Source of the DNA: Vibrio sp. qd031 | GTDB lineage: Bacteria > Pseudomonadota > Gammaproteobacteria > Enterobacterales > Vibrionaceae | Assembly: GCF_002100145.1 (NCBI RefSeq) | Contig: NZ_JXQD01000025.1 | Coordinates: 778,166-842,165, forward strand | Length of the DNA stretch: 64,000 nt | Direction: 5' to 3' | Shown: piece by piece, positions 53,922 through 64,000 of the stretch | How positions within the stretch are numbered: the stretch's first letter is position 1 | Layout: each line of letters begins with the position of its first letter | Made by a program: the position numbers and the translations under genes | Notes under the pieces: generated by a model | Seen by the model: only the letters and a program-made list of their open reading frames with translations | Database searches by the model: none | Told to the model about the DNA's origin: nothing

Positions 53922-56900
53922 TTACTCTTTTGACTCGCAATTCAAATTTAATAGCACTAACTCGCGCATTGCGACCGAGAATTTTGCAAATTCATGTGTA
54001 GAACCGACTTTAAACTCATCCAAAGTGCTCATCCAACGTGCTACTGGCTCTGAATTCGACGCAATCCAACATTCGATGACTTGCGCTACATCGTCAAAAT
54101 TATCGATGCATTGACTGCGCAATACCTGGCTCGATAATTGTCTCTGTTGCCAATCTAAGTCTTCTCTAAACGCTGCCCTTGCGAGCGCTTGCCAATTATT
54201 GTCGACCACCTTACTGTTGATCTGATTTAAGAACCAGTGAAGTGACAATCGATCACCCAATGTAAAGTAGAGTTTGGCTGCCACTTCTATTGAGTGACCA
54301 CATTCCTTAGCGACGATTGAAATATCAAAGCTACTGTATAACGATGACAAGCGAGAAACGAAATGAGCAATATCGGCAGTGACACCTTGCTGTTGCCAAT
54401 TCTCGGCAACTTGCTCGTGCTCATTCACCTCAGTCTCAACTAAGAACCGATCTAGATTGATAACAATTTTATCGACATCGGCTTGGTATTGCTCAATAAT
54501 TTCGACGACGGACAATTTGTGCGAACGATTTCGCAATAACCACTTAGATAATCGGCGCAACACACTGCGAATGGTAAACAGCAGCTCATATTGAACCTCT
54601 GTAGAAATCACATTATCTAATCGGCGAATCTTCTCAATCCAATGTCCCATGCCAAAAACATGCCTAGCCGCAGCATAAGCGTTGGCAATGTCGACAACTT
54701 TAGCACCTGTCTCTTCTTGCAGGCGCGCAACAAAATTACATCCCATCTCATTGACAATTTGATTCGCCAGTGCGGTTGCGACAATCTCTGCTCGTAACGG
54801 GTGCGCCAACATGTTACGCTGTAACTCCTGGGTGCGTAACTTAGTGGGGAAATAGTTGGTCAATAGCGCCGCATGGTACTCATCAGCTGCAACTTCATCA
54901 CACGCCAACTGTTCTTTTAGCCCCATCTTGCCATACGCGACCAATACTGACAGCTCTGGTCGAGACAAACCGATATCAGACTTTTCTCTCTCTGCGAATT
55001 CTTCGTCGTCAGGTAAATATTCCAATTGGCGATCCAATTGCCCTGACTTTTCTAGTTGATGCACGAATCTAAGTTGTTCTTTCACACCCGATGCGCCCAA
55101 GGTATCACTAATAGAGATCGACTCAGATTGGCAATAAGCATGCTCGAGCACAATTTGGCCGACTTCTTCTTCCATTTCTTCAAGTAAATGGTTGCGCTGT
55201 TTCATTGTCATGTCACCAGCCGCAACTACACTGTTTAGCAGCACCTTTATATTCACTTCGTTATCTGAGCTGTCTACACCACCAACATTATCGACAAAAT
55301 CAGTGTTTACGCGCCCCCCAGTTAATGCGTACTCTATTCGCCCAAGTTGCGTAAGTCCTAAATTACCGCCCTCACCGACAACTTTAGCTCTGAGCTCTCT
55401 ACCATTTATCCGCAGTGCATCATTGGCCCGATCCCCAACTTCCGAATCAGTCTCTGTGGACGCTTTCACGTAAGTACCGATCCCACCATTCCAAAGGAGA
55501 TCAACCTCCATTTTTAGAATCATTTGGATCAATTCGTTTGGAGACGCTTTGGTTTTGTCTGTGCCTAACATTTGCTGGATCTCTACAGAGAGCGGGATCG
55601 ATTTTGCTCTTCGAGAGAAGATCCCACCACCCGTCGAGATCAACGCTTGATCGTAATCTTCCCACGACGATCGTGGCAATTTGAATAAACGATCACGCTC
55701 GATCCAACTGCTGGCAGAGTCCGGATTTGGATCGATAAAAATATGCATGTGGTTAAACGCCGCCTGCAGACGAATGTGTTTCGATAGCAACATGCCATTG
55801 CCAAATACATCCCCCGCCATATCACCAATACCCATAACGGTAAAGTCGGTGGTTTGGCAGTTAATGCCAAGTTCTCTAAAGTGACGTTTTACCGACTCCC
55901 ACGCGCCTTTGGCTGTGATCCCCATGGCTTTGTGGTCATAACCATTTGATCCTCCAGAGGCAAACGCATCACCTAACCAAAAATTGTATTCTTCAGATAC
56001 TGAGTTCGCGAGATCCGAAAATGTTGCTGTACCTTTATCGGCGGCAACCACGAAATAAGCATCATCTTCATCATGACGAACCACATTGGTTGGAGGTGTT
56101 AATTCTCCTTGGACAAAATTATCACTAAGATCCAGTAGGCCTCGGATGAATTGCTTATAGCAGCGCTGCCCTTCAGCAAATACCTCATCACGAGTTTTAA
56201 ATTTGTGCTGATGTTTACACACAAATCCGCCTTTAGCTCCTACTGGCACTATCACTGTATTTTTTACTTGCTGCGCTTTTACTAAGCCCAACACTTCTGT
56301 TCTAAAGTCTTCTTGTCTGTCCGACCAACGCAAACCACCCCGCGCTACTTTACCGCCTCGTAGATGCACACCTTCAATGTCTGGCGAATACACAAAAATT
56401 TCAAATGCGGGAACAGGTTTCGGTATCTCTGGGATCTCATTAGGTAATAACTTGAGAGATAGAGAGGCTTTTGGTTGCCCATTGAGAGTCTGGTAATAAT
56501 TAGTTCGAACTGTTGCAAGCATCATTTCACAATAGCGGCGTATGATTCTGTCATCATCCAAACTTTCGACTTCATTAAGCGCCGTATCGATCTGCTCTAT
56601 GATCTGCTGCTGCTTGTTTTCTCGTTGACCGACATTTGGATCAAAGCGGGCATGGAACAACTCGACCAGCATATGCGCTATATCAGTATGACTTACTAAT
56701 GTTTCTTCTATATAGCTTTGGCTAAAAGGGAAACCCACTTGTCTCATGTAACGAGCGTACGCGCGTAAAATGGTAACTTCTCTCGCATTAAGATCCGCAC
56801 CGAGTACGAGTTGATTGAACCCATCATTTTCCAGTTGCCCGTTCCAAATGGCCGCGAAAGCTTGTTGAAAACGATCTCTTGATTGCTCAAGATCAATGGC

Positions 56901-58763
56901 AGTATCAAACTTATGCAGCATCGAAAAATCCAAGATCCAGCTTGTTTCTCCATTGCCTCGCTCGATCTCGTAAGGAGACTCACCGATCACACGCAATCCT
57001 AAGTTTTCCAACATCGGCATCACGTCAGAAAGGTGCAATGGTTCATTCAAATTGTACAGTTTCAAACGAACGGCGTTCGAGCTACTGCGCTCTTCTTGTA
57101 ATCGATAGAAAAGCATGCCCAAACGTTGATCATTGCTGAGTGCTTCAAGTTTTTGAATATCAGCGATTGCCGAACCGGGTAGCATCGCTTCTTTGTACGA
57201 ACGTGGGAAGGCATGCATGTATTCTTTAGACAATGCCAATCCGTCATTTTCGCCGTAGGTTGCAACAATACTTTCTTTGAGACGATCGTCCCAACTCGAA
57301 GAGGCTTCCATCAAGTTCTGTTCAATCAATTTTACGTCCACATCCATGCTGTTATCGTCAACACGCACAATGTAGTGCGTGCGCGCAAGAGGGCTTTCCG
57401 AGAAGTAAGTCGTAAACTCTACCGTTTTTTGTGTGCCAAAATAACGACTTAACACTTTTTGAGTTTGCTTGCGCAACTCTGTGTTGTAGCGATCTTTGGT
57501 CACATACACCATACAACTGAGGAATCGTCCAAACGGGTCTTTACGTACAAACACTCGAATTAAATCGCGATCTTGCATTTGCACCACGCCCATTCCAGTG
57601 TCTAACAACTCTTTTTCTTTGGCTTGAAGTAGCTCATCACGCGGGTAGTTTTCTAGAATATTATTTAACGCTTTGTAAGAATACGATCCCACTAAATACC
57701 CGCTAGACTCAAGGATCCTAGAGACTTTTTCTTTAACCAGAGGAATATTTGCCACGCTTTGGTTGTACACCGCAGACGTATACAGCCCAGTAAATCGATG
57801 CTCTCCGATCACCTTACCCTTATCATCAAAGATCTTAATTCCGATATAATCGGTGTAAGCCGGTCGATGGATCCGCGAGGGTTTATTACCTTTGGTTAAG
57901 ATCAGCAAGTAAGGTTTGCGAGCTTCGCTTCGTGCGGCTGCCGAAAACTCAGACAGCTTGACCGCTCTTACTCGTTTAGGCTCACTAAATAACCCTAATC
58001 CATTTTCCTCTGTTGGCGTCAACGCCGTTTCATCTGACTCTTTTAAAAGTCGAAACTCTTTGTACCCCATAAAGGTAAAATTATGATCGCTTAACCAGCG
58101 CAGAAAGCTCACCGTCTCGGCGACATGTTGATTGTCTATATTGACGTTTTCGGTATAAGTCTCAACTTCGGTGATCACCTCTTGCAAACGATCGGCCATC
58201 GGCTGCCAATCTCGAACAACGAGATCAGTATCAGCGATAATTTCATTCAACTCTTGCTCTAACGCTTGCATTGACTGTTTGTCATTCATTTTGTCGACTT
58301 CTATATGAAAAATCGAATGCTTAAATCCTTGCGAGGTTTTGTCGATGTCAGTTATTGCACCCTCTTCGTATTGAATAACCGTTGGGCCATGAAGCATAAG
58401 GTGCGAGGTAATGTCTAAACGTGCCAAACACATTTTGATAGAGTCGACCAAAAACGGTTGGTCAGGCATAACAATTTCAACAATGGTGTGGGTAGACTTC
58501 CAACCGTGGTGTGCCACCGTTGGATTAAATACTTTTACAGAAGGCTGTGCATTGGGTGTATCTGACAGATGTTTCCATATACTGACTATGGCACCGTACA
58601 GATCGGATTCGTTACGCTGTAACAAATCGTCGTGTGAAATATTACTAAATAGATGCTTTGCGAGCTTTAAGACGAGCGGACTCTGGTCATCATCGATTTT
58701 TGTTTCGATTAGATGATAAACTTTTTCAAGTAGGACAGGAACTAGGGTTTCACGTGCAGGCAT
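53922..58763 (-). CDS. gdhB: Large NAD-specific glutamate dehydrogenase
   Basis: A 1613-residue enzyme of the about 180-kDa (L-180) class that oxidises glutamate to 2-oxoglutarate and ammonia. The long N-terminal part (to about 700) carries ACT-like regulatory regions; the catalytic part includes VHLRGGKVARGGLRWSDRQEDFRTEVLGL (GGLRWSD motif), VPVGAKGGFVCK and the nucleotide-binding-domain region FNHMHIFIDPNPD. The frame starts at a TTG at 58802, but GGAG six bases before the ATG at 58763 and the MPARETLVPVLLEKVY start support the shorter form. The symbol is the common one for this class. Confidence 0.93.
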   Translation of the reverse strand: MPARETLVPVLLEKVYHLIETKIDDDQSPLVLKLAKHLFSNISHDDLLQRNESDLYGAIVSIWKHLSDTPNAQPSVKVFNPTVAHHGWKSTHTIVEIVMPDQPFLVDSIKMCLARLDITSHLMLHGPTVIQYEEGAITDIDKTSQGFKHSIFHIEVDKMNDKQSMQALEQELNEIIADTDLVVRDWQPMADRLQEVITEVETYTENVNIDNQHVAETVSFLRWLSDHNFTFMGYKEFRLLKESDETALTPTEENGLGLFSEPKRVRAVKLSEFSAAARSEARKPYLLILTKGNKPSRIHRPAYTDYIGIKIFDDKGKVIGEHRFTGLYTSAVYNQSVANIPLVKEKVSRILESSGYLVGSYSYKALNNILENYPRDELLQAKEKELLDTGMGVVQMQDRDLIRVFVRKDPFGRFLSCMVYVTKDRYNTELRKQTQKVLSRYFGTQKTVEFTTYFSESPLARTHYIVRVDDNSMDVDVKLIEQNLMEASSSWDDRLKESIVATYGENDGLALSKEYMHAFPRSYKEAMLPGSAIADIQKLEALSNDQRLGMLFYRLQEERSSSNAVRLKLYNLNEPLHLSDVMPMLENLGLRVIGESPYEIERGNGETSWILDFSMLHKFDTAIDLEQSRDRFQQAFAAIWNGQLENDGFNQLVLGADLNAREVTILRAYARYMRQVGFPFSQSYIEETLVSHTDIAHMLVELFHARFDPNVGQRENKQQQIIEQIDTALNEVESLDDDRIIRRYCEMMLATVRTNYYQTLNGQPKASLSLKLLPNEIPEIPKPVPAFEIFVYSPDIEGVHLRGGKVARGGLRWSDRQEDFRTEVLGLVKAQQVKNTVIVPVGAKGGFVCKHQHKFKTRDEVFAEGQRCYKQFIRGLLDLSDNFVQGELTPPTNVVRHDEDDAYFVVAADKGTATFSDLANSVSEEYNFWLGDAFASGGSNGYDHKAMGITAKGAWESVKRHFRELGINCQTTDFTVMGIGDMAGDVFGNGMLLSKHIRLQAAFNHMHIFIDPNPDSASSWIERDRLFKLPRSSWEDYDQALISTGGGIFSRRAKSIPLSVEIQQMLGTDKTKASPNELIQMILKMEVDLLWNGGIGTYVKASTETDSEVGDRANDALRINGRELRAKVVGEGGNLGLTQLGRIEYALTGGRVNTDFVDNVGGVDSSDNEVNIKVLLNSVVAAGDMTMKQRNHLLEEMEEEVGQIVLEHAYCQSESISISDTLGASGVKEQLRFVHQLEKSGQLDRQLEYLPDDEEFAEREKSDIGLSRPELSVLVAYGKMGLKEQLACDEVAADEYHAALLTNYFPTKLRTQELQRNMLAHPLRAEIVATALANQIVNEMGCNFVARLQEETGAKVVDIANAYAAARHVFGMGHWIEKIRRLDNVISTEVQYELLFTIRSVLRRLSKWLLRNRSHKLSVVEIIEQYQADVDKIVINLDRFLVETEVNEHEQVAENWQQQGVTADIAHFVSRLSSLYSSFDISIVAKECGHSIEVAAKLYFTLGDRLSLHWFLNQINSKVVDNNWQALARAAFREDLDWQQRQLSSQVLRSQCIDNFDDVAQVIECWIASNSEPVARWMSTLDEFKVGSTHEFAKFSVAMRELVLLNLNCESKE

Positions 58764-58932
58764 ATTACGCTCCACTAAATCTTTATCTTTTATTGTAGGC
58801 AAATCAACACAATGTCGATAGCAATATTGTAATGGGTTTATTGCCTAAAGGTTAGATTTTTGTGGGGTGTTAATAGGTGAATATTTGGGAATGTGACCGA
58901 GGTGCTAAATATCTATCTTTGTACTGAAGGTT

Positions 58933-59151
58933 CTATAGCCTTTCTAACCGAACAAACTTATTGTTGTGGTCAATAATAAGGCGAAAGCGTCCAAACACGC
59001 CGTTAGGAAGTAAAAAAGGTTGTAATCGCATCACTGGAATTTGCACGCGACTTCCCTCGTCCGTTAGAACGATCACATGTTTTACACTGCCGGAGTACGC
59101 CAGTTTAAATTCTTGCGGAGTGAGGCTGATTGAAAAGTGAAACTGTTTCAT
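58933..59151 (-). CDS. DUF2835 family protein
   Basis: About 72 residues from the ATG at 59151 (MKQFHFSISLTPQEFKLAYSGS), matching the Vibrio DUF2835 pattern with VIVLTDEGSRVQIPVMRLQPFL and GRFRLIIDHNNKFVRLERL. An upstream ATG at 59172 would add seven residues; neither has a clear ribosome-binding site. Function unknown. Such genes sit between gdhB and pepN in Vibrio as I recall. Confidence 0.75.
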   Translation of the reverse strand: MKQFHFSISLTPQEFKLAYSGSVKHVIVLTDEGSRVQIPVMRLQPFLLPNGVFGRFRLIIDHNNKFVRLERL

Positions 59152-59387
59152 TATTAACGCGTGTTTAACCATTTAAAAAAGTAAGAGGAGCAGTCACTCC
59201 CCTTACCCACTCTTATACCAACGCAATGACCTGATCATTCTTGCTGGTTGAAATCACTGATAACAGTGTTAAAGATCTTGTTGGTAGAGCAACTATCTAC
59301 GGCAATCTTTGCCCTGTTCTCAGCGATTTTTCCGTCGCAAATTTCTGACCAGTAAACTTCTTCGATTGGTATGAGTCCAGCCCAGAA

Positions 59388-62006
59388 TTATGCCAGTGCA
59401 CTGGTGACTTTTTCAAACAAGTCTGCCGCTAAACCATCCATGCTACGAAGTTTTTCAAGTTCACGTTTCATCAATTGTTGGCGCGTAGCATCAAAGCGTT
59501 TGAATTTAAGCAACGGATCGATCAGTCGAGACGCAACTTGCGGGTTGATAGTATTCATTTGCGCGATGATCTCACCTGCAAATTGATAACCGGAACCATC
59601 GATTGCATGAAAGTTAACAGGGTTTGCATTGAAAAAACTGCTCATCAAACTTCGAGTGCGGTTAGGGTTTTTTAAGCTAAACGCACTGTGCGTCATAGCG
59701 TGCTTGATTCCTTCTAACGCCGTCGAACTTGGATTAGAACCTTGCAGCATAAACCACTTATCCATGACCAAACCATCGTGGGACCATTCAGAACTAAACT
59801 GTTCCATTAAGCCTTGTCGCACTGGCAATGACGCACTGTTAGCGCAATATAGTGCAGCGGTTTTGTCAGTCATGTTGTTCGCATTTTCATAATGTGCCTT
59901 CACAGTCTCTCCATACTTTGGCAAATACGCTAGGTAACTTAGACTTAGATTTCGCAGCGCACGTTTACCAATACTCGGATGAGAAATATCGTAATTGTGC
60001 TGCACCAAACTGTGGTACGTGGCGCTGAATTCATCTTCTAGCTCAGTGGCCAACTGCACTTTTATGCTTTTTAGCACAGAGGCAATAGCATCAACATTGA
60101 CCGTCTCAAACCATCCAGACACTTCATTGTGTGATGGAATTGTGAGTACCTCGCTAATAAATGCAGGATCTAGATCTGGGTTGAGCAAGATGCCTCGAAA
60201 TGCATCAAGCACGTCCTGACTTAAGGCAAATTCTGCTTGCTTAGCATAAGCCTCTACACCTAACTTAATGTATTTTGCCAGCAACATCTGCCCTGCATCC
60301 CACTTTGCAAACGCGTTTGTCGCGTGATTCAGCAAGGTAACGAGTTGCGCATCGGAATAATCATAGTCCAGTTTAACCGGCGCAGAAAATTCACGAAGCA
60401 GTGAAGGGATCGGCGCTTCATCGATATTTTCAAAGACGAAGGATTGAGACTCTTCAGTAACATTGAGAACATTGTCCACCTCCTGGCCATTTATCACCAT
60501 TGGTATGATCTCACCAGTCGATGAGTAAAGCTCAACATCAAATGGGATGTGTAATGGACGTTTGGTTTGCTGATCTTGAGTCGACGGCGTCGTTTGACTC
60601 ACCGTAAGCGTAAAGCTTTTTGATTGCTCATCAAAGCGACTGGTAACCGAAAGTTGCGGTGTCCCACTCTGACTATACCAAAGACTAAACTGAGACAAAT
60701 CTACGCCAGATGCATCTTGCATCGCTGCAACAAAATCGTCGCACGTCGCCGCAGTACCATCATGACGTTCGAAGTAAAGTTTGATCCCTTTTTGGAAACG
60801 AGCCTCACCCAACAACGTATGCATCATACGGATCACTTCACTGCCTTTCTCATACACCGTTAGGGTGTAAAAGTTATTCATCTCAATCACTTTTTCAGGG
60901 CGAATTGGATGTGACATTGGGCTAGCATCTTCAGCAAATTGCGGTCCACGCATGGTGCGAACATTCGAAATACGATTAACTGCGCGAGAGCCAAGATCAG
61001 ATGAGAACTCTTGATCACGAAATACTGTTAAACCTTCTTTTAAACTTAGTTGGAACCAGTCGCGACACGTCACGCGGTTACCCGTCCAGTTGTGGAAATA
61101 TTCGTGACCAATAACGCGTTCGATGTCGAGGTAATCGGCGTCGGTGGCGGTATGGTTATTCGCGAGCACAAATTTGGAGTTAAAGACGTTTAGCCCTTTG
61201 TTTTCCATCGCCCCCATATTAAAGAAGTCGACGGCAACAATCATGTAAATGTCGAGGTCATATTCCAAATCAAATCGTTCTTCATCCCATTTCATTGAGT
61301 TTTTCAAAGACAGCATGGCATGAGGTGTACGATCCAAATTGCCTTTATCCACAAATATTTCTAGGTCAACTTTACGACCAGAGCGGGTAACAAAAACGTC
61401 TCGATCCACATCAAAATCTCCGGCGACAAGCGCAAACAGATAACTTGGTTTTGGATGCGGGTCGTTCCACTTAACCCAGTGGCGACCATTGTCTAAATCA
61501 CCAGCGTCAATTTTGTTACCATTGCTGAGTAAGTAGGGGTACGCTTTTTTGTCAGCTTCAATGGTTGTAGTGTAAATGGCCAATACGTCCGGTCGGTCAA
61601 GGAAATAGGTAATTCGGCGAAAACCTTCGGCTTCACATTGAGTGCAGTAAGCACCCTCAGATTTATACAACCCTTCCAACGCGGTATTACTCACAGGGTC
61701 TATTTCTGTTTCAATGGTAAGCGTGAACTCTTTAGGGAGGGAAAAAATGTCTAGACCGCCTTCCTTGTTCTCAAAATCAGAATGCTCAACATCGTTCACG
61801 AGCAATTTGACTAAATTAAGCTGCTCACCAACCAATGACAAAGTATTACTTTCACCATTTTGGGTAACCGTTGAGGTAGCAATAACGCGAGTCTGCGCTT
61901 CATTTAAATTAAAGTAGAGATCGGTTTTTTGAATTAGATGTGATGGCGCTTGGTAATCTTTGCGGTACTTCGCTTGCGGTTTGTTTTCGTTTGACTGAGT
62001 GGTCAT
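59388..62006 (-). CDS. pepN: Aminopeptidase N
   Basis: An 872-residue M1-family zinc aminopeptidase, the main broad-specificity one of the cytoplasm. Zinc site HEYFHNWTGNR with the downstream Glu in LKEGLTVFRDQEF, and the exopeptidase motif GAMENKGLNVF are intact. The frame starts at 62057, but the ATG at 62006 has AGGA seven bases before and begins the usual MTTQSN-type N-terminus. A 215-bp gap to the DUF2835 gene shows no clear terminator. Confidence 0.96.
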   Translation of the reverse strand: MTTQSNENKPQAKYRKDYQAPSHLIQKTDLYFNLNEAQTRVIATSTVTQNGESNTLSLVGEQLNLVKLLVNDVEHSDFENKEGGLDIFSLPKEFTLTIETEIDPVSNTALEGLYKSEGAYCTQCEAEGFRRITYFLDRPDVLAIYTTTIEADKKAYPYLLSNGNKIDAGDLDNGRHWVKWNDPHPKPSYLFALVAGDFDVDRDVFVTRSGRKVDLEIFVDKGNLDRTPHAMLSLKNSMKWDEERFDLEYDLDIYMIVAVDFFNMGAMENKGLNVFNSKFVLANNHTATDADYLDIERVIGHEYFHNWTGNRVTCRDWFQLSLKEGLTVFRDQEFSSDLGSRAVNRISNVRTMRGPQFAEDASPMSHPIRPEKVIEMNNFYTLTVYEKGSEVIRMMHTLLGEARFQKGIKLYFERHDGTAATCDDFVAAMQDASGVDLSQFSLWYSQSGTPQLSVTSRFDEQSKSFTLTVSQTTPSTQDQQTKRPLHIPFDVELYSSTGEIIPMVINGQEVDNVLNVTEESQSFVFENIDEAPIPSLLREFSAPVKLDYDYSDAQLVTLLNHATNAFAKWDAGQMLLAKYIKLGVEAYAKQAEFALSQDVLDAFRGILLNPDLDPAFISEVLTIPSHNEVSGWFETVNVDAIASVLKSIKVQLATELEDEFSATYHSLVQHNYDISHPSIGKRALRNLSLSYLAYLPKYGETVKAHYENANNMTDKTAALYCANSASLPVRQGLMEQFSSEWSHDGLVMDKWFMLQGSNPSSTALEGIKHAMTHSAFSLKNPNRTRSLMSSFFNANPVNFHAIDGSGYQFAGEIIAQMNTINPQVASRLIDPLLKFKRFDATRQQLMKRELEKLRSMDGLAADLFEKVTSALA

Positions 62007-62084
62007 TCTGTTTCCTAAACACTTGTTTCCATACAATACCCTTATTGATAAGGGCAATCTGTTATAAATTCAACCTTTAACAAC

Positions 62085-62118
62085 AAAAAAGCGAGGCATA
62101 GCCACCGCCATACCTCGC
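62085..62118 (-). terminator. Terminator after the exported-protein gene
   Basis: GCGAGGTATGGC pairs with GCTATGCCTCGC (one mismatch region) around a short loop, followed on the minus strand by TTTTTT. Confidence 0.87.
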
Positions 62119-62156
62119 ATTCTGTCTGTAAATCAATCAGTTGTTAAAATATCATG

Positions 62157-62822
62157 TCATTTCACTCTATTTAGTACCGCAAACATGTCACTCTCTTCAC
62201 CCTCTAAAGTCAGCTGGTCATCTTCAAGGGTAAAGGTTGATTCATGCTCACCATTTTCGTAGAGCAAAATCAGTTGATCGTTTTCAATGTAGTAAACACC
62301 ATGGTGTACAGATTGAGCACCATTATCATTACTCGAACGGAACAAGAAAACAAAATCGGGTTGTAGAACCAAATCCATTTTTGACACATTGCTCGCCAAA
62401 ATATCGTCTCCGGACAAGCTTTCGCTGGTCCAAATGCCCGCCATTTCTTTGTTCAGCAATTTGTAGAAGGTAATTCCATTCAGCAACAGTCTGTTGTGAC
62501 TGATCTTATACTCGTAATATTGAGGAATATCAGTGTTTAGCCCAAGAACAATGGCTTCATCCCCGACACTATAGCTGCCCGACCACTGGTCTACACTATA
62601 ATCGCGCTTTTGAATCTGAATTAAGAAATCGAAATTGGAAGTAAATGAAAGTCGAATGGTTCTAAAATCGTCATTTCCGTTTTCTACGTTAGGGTTTAGC
62701 AAATACCAATCCCCCAGCAAAAAGGGGTAATCGAACGTATTACGGTTTTTTTCTGCAGCGCTAGTAAAAGATACCAGTGTCAGAACGATGGTTATAAAAA
62801 ACGCATTAAAGGCCCTATGCAT
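62157..62822 (-). CDS. Exported protein of unknown function
   Basis: A 221-residue protein with a signal peptide (MHRAFNAFFITIVLTLVSFTSAA). The mature part looks like two similar beta-rich modules: DWYLLNPNVEN...GSYSVGDEAIVL and GIWTSESLSG...GVYYIENDQLIL, each with a G-x-Y-x(4-6)-L pattern, suggesting an internal duplication of a small barrel. I do not recognise a family. It lies between pepN and prc, each with its own terminator. Confidence 0.7.
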   Translation of the reverse strand: MHRAFNAFFITIVLTLVSFTSAAEKNRNTFDYPFLLGDWYLLNPNVENGNDDFRTIRLSFTSNFDFLIQIQKRDYSVDQWSGSYSVGDEAIVLGLNTDIPQYYEYKISHNRLLLNGITFYKLLNKEMAGIWTSESLSGDDILASNVSKMDLVLQPDFVFLFRSSNDNGAQSVHHGVYYIENDQLILLYENGEHESTFTLEDDQLTLEGEESDMFAVLNRVK

Positions 62823-63004
62823 AGATCCCCCTCACCCGATTTACTGTAATTAGTTTGGTTGATATATACGTGTTTCGCAATTTTTTGGATCAATATCACA
62901 CTTTGGGGTTATCAAAAACATGTGATTTACGTAGCAGCACTTTTTTAATTTTTAGCCTTATCTGCATTGGCAAGCACTCATAGATACCTAGTGAATAAAC
63001 AATA

Positions 63005-63032
63005 AAAAACCCTTAACCTAAGTTAAGGGTTT
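63005..63032 (-). terminator. Rho-independent terminator after prc
   Basis: AAACCCTTAACTT pairs with AGGTTAAGGGTTT, followed on the minus strand by a T-run. Confidence 0.9.
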
Positions 63033-63060
63033 AATTCAATCCGTCATTTTACAATGATAG

Positions 63061-64000
63061 TTACAGTTTAATCATGTCTAACATTATGTTTACGGTTTCA
63101 TCTAAATATGGATCTGGCGCTTCATAGTCATCGGGTACGTCGTCGAGCGAGTCAAAAGGCTCTTGCTTTTCTAATACACGGCGTTGATTGATGCGTTTCA
63201 ATCTGAGATTTTCTTCACCATCATCTTCGGCATTTCGTGCCTCCAGATTTAAAGAAAGAACATTGTTCTCTTTCTTGGTCTTGTAATCTTCTATATCTTC
63301 AGCGATAAACTGAAATTCCAAATCATCCGCTATACGCGCTTGGTGTTGCGAGGTCAACGATATGATTTGCTGAGAACGATCTGCAAGCACTTGATATTTT
63401 GCAGCATCAATCTGATCCCAAGGCAATGCATTGTCTTCTACGCTTTCACCTGTTTCAGCAGGATCGATCGCTGTCGGATAAGCAATATCAGGAACAACAC
63501 CTCTATTTTGAGTACTTCCACCGTCAATCCGATAGAATTTTTGAATAGTGTATTGCACGTACCCTAATTCTTTGTCAAATAAATCATAGATGTGATTCAA
63601 AGAACGATGCTGCTGAACCGTACCCTTACCAAAACTATTTTCACCTACAACAATTGCTCGTCCGTAATCTTGAAGCGCAGCCGCAAAAATTTCAGAGGCT
63701 GAAGCACTGTATCGATTAACAAGAATCGTTAATGGCCCGTCATAACTAATGGTATTGCCATTGTCGGCATTCACCGTTACTCGTCCATAACTATCTCGAA
63801 CTTGAACAATAGGTCCTTGGGTAATAAATAGACCTGACAGCGCAGTGGCTTCTGACAATGCCCCGCCACCATTGTTACGTAGATCAACAATAATACCGTC
63901 TACATTATCATTCTTCAGTTCGCTGATTAGCGCATCGGTATCTTTAGCTAAGCCGACATAAAAACTTGGTACTTCTAAAACACCAAACTTTTTACCCTCT
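63061..64000 (-). CDS. prc: Tail-specific (C-terminal processing) protease Prc, C-terminal part
   Basis: The frame is open to the window edge (about 313 residues of the usual about 680), so the N-terminus with the PDZ domain lies beyond. The S41 peptidase core is here: IIVDLRNNGGGALSEATALSG, the catalytic Ser in YSASASEIFAAAL and the catalytic Lys in VVGENSFGKGTVQQ. Prc degrades periplasmic proteins with nonpolar C-termini and processes penicillin-binding protein 3. The TTG inside this stretch is not a start. Confidence 0.93.
   Translation of the reverse strand, partial: EGKKFGVLEVPSFYVGLAKDTDALISELKNDNVDGIIVDLRNNGGGALSEATALSGLFITQGPIVQVRDSYGRVTVNADNGNTISYDGPLTILVNRYSASASEIFAAALQDYGRAIVVGENSFGKGTVQQHRSLNHIYDLFDKELGYVQYTIQKFYRIDGGSTQNRGVVPDIAYPTAIDPAETGESVEDNALPWDQIDAAKYQVLADRSQQIISLTSQHQARIADDLEFQFIAEDIEDYKTKKENNVLSLNLEARNAEDDGEENLRLKRINQRRVLEKQEPFDSLDDVPDDYEAPDPYLDETVNIMLDMIKL

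Noticed and set aside
63061..63858. Prc as a complete 265-residue protein starting at 63858
   Set aside because: The TTG lies inside the conserved GGGALSEA segment and the frame stays open to the window end, so the gene is simply cut by the edge.
1..64000. CRISPR arrays, insertion sequences, integrases or prophage genes
   Set aside because: No direct-repeat arrays with regular spacers, no transposase or integrase motifs, and gene order looks like a conserved chromosomal core apart from the uxu remnant.

Overview
The window is chromosomal DNA of a Vibrio-like gammaproteobacterium. The neighbourhoods cco-fnr-uspE-ttcA, uup-rlmKL, fabA-rmf, zapC-pyrD and gdhB-pepN-prc, plus the MatP, FIST/VpsS-type and DUF2987/3466/3634/3802 families, are typical of chromosome 1 of Vibrionaceae. 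This rests on recognising protein sequences and gene order by eye; no search was run.

Layout. 0-6 kb: 3' end of glgC, a zinc-ribbon membrane protein, then a minus-strand run (TPR-GAF-GGDEF cyclase, dCMP deaminase-like enzyme, Gfo/Idh oxidoreductase, exported barrel-like protein). 6-9.6 kb: a 5'-truncated TRAP binding-protein gene followed by intact uxuB and uxuA, which looks like the remains of a hexuronate island. 9.6-10 kb: two tRNA-Val(GAC) genes. 10-20.4 kb: chemoreceptor, norM, riboflavin synthase, a CPXCG protein, a fructosamine kinase-like gene, a receiver-CheC / PAS-GGEEF / DUF3802 operon, an NlpC/P60 lipoprotein, a sterol desaturase-like protein and nagK. 20.4-28 kb: DUF2960, an MscS-family channel paired with a membrane NTPase-like protein, cobB, a PotD-like protein and two envelope proteins. 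28-38 kb: the microaerobic block ttcA-uspE-fnr-tauE/safE-ccoS-ccoI-ccoH-ccoP-ccoQ-ccoO-ccoN. 38-41.4 kb: a membrane protein, a FIST (NosP-like) protein and a VpsS-like hybrid kinase. 41.5 kb: a strong dif candidate. 42-53.9 kb: matP, a Lon-family protease, fabA, rmf, a DUF3466 protein, uup, a glutaredoxin-like gene, rlmKL, a frameshifted remnant, zapC and pyrD. 53.9-64 kb: the large NAD-glutamate dehydrogenase, DUF2835, pepN, an exported protein and the 3' part of prc.

The unifying theme is the replication terminus. The window holds a dif-like site, matP about 0.5 kb from it, five exact matches to the MatP-binding motif matS, and three KOPS-like octamers left of dif, all pointing to it. This is probably the Ter region of chromosome 1. 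A second theme is respiration and gas sensing: a complete cbb3 oxidase structural and assembly set, Fnr with a probable autoregulatory box, and next to them a FIST/hybrid kinase pair resembling NO-responsive biofilm control. Three short genes or gene-scale features below usual ORF cut-offs (ccoQ, ccoS, rmf) were found by direct translation.
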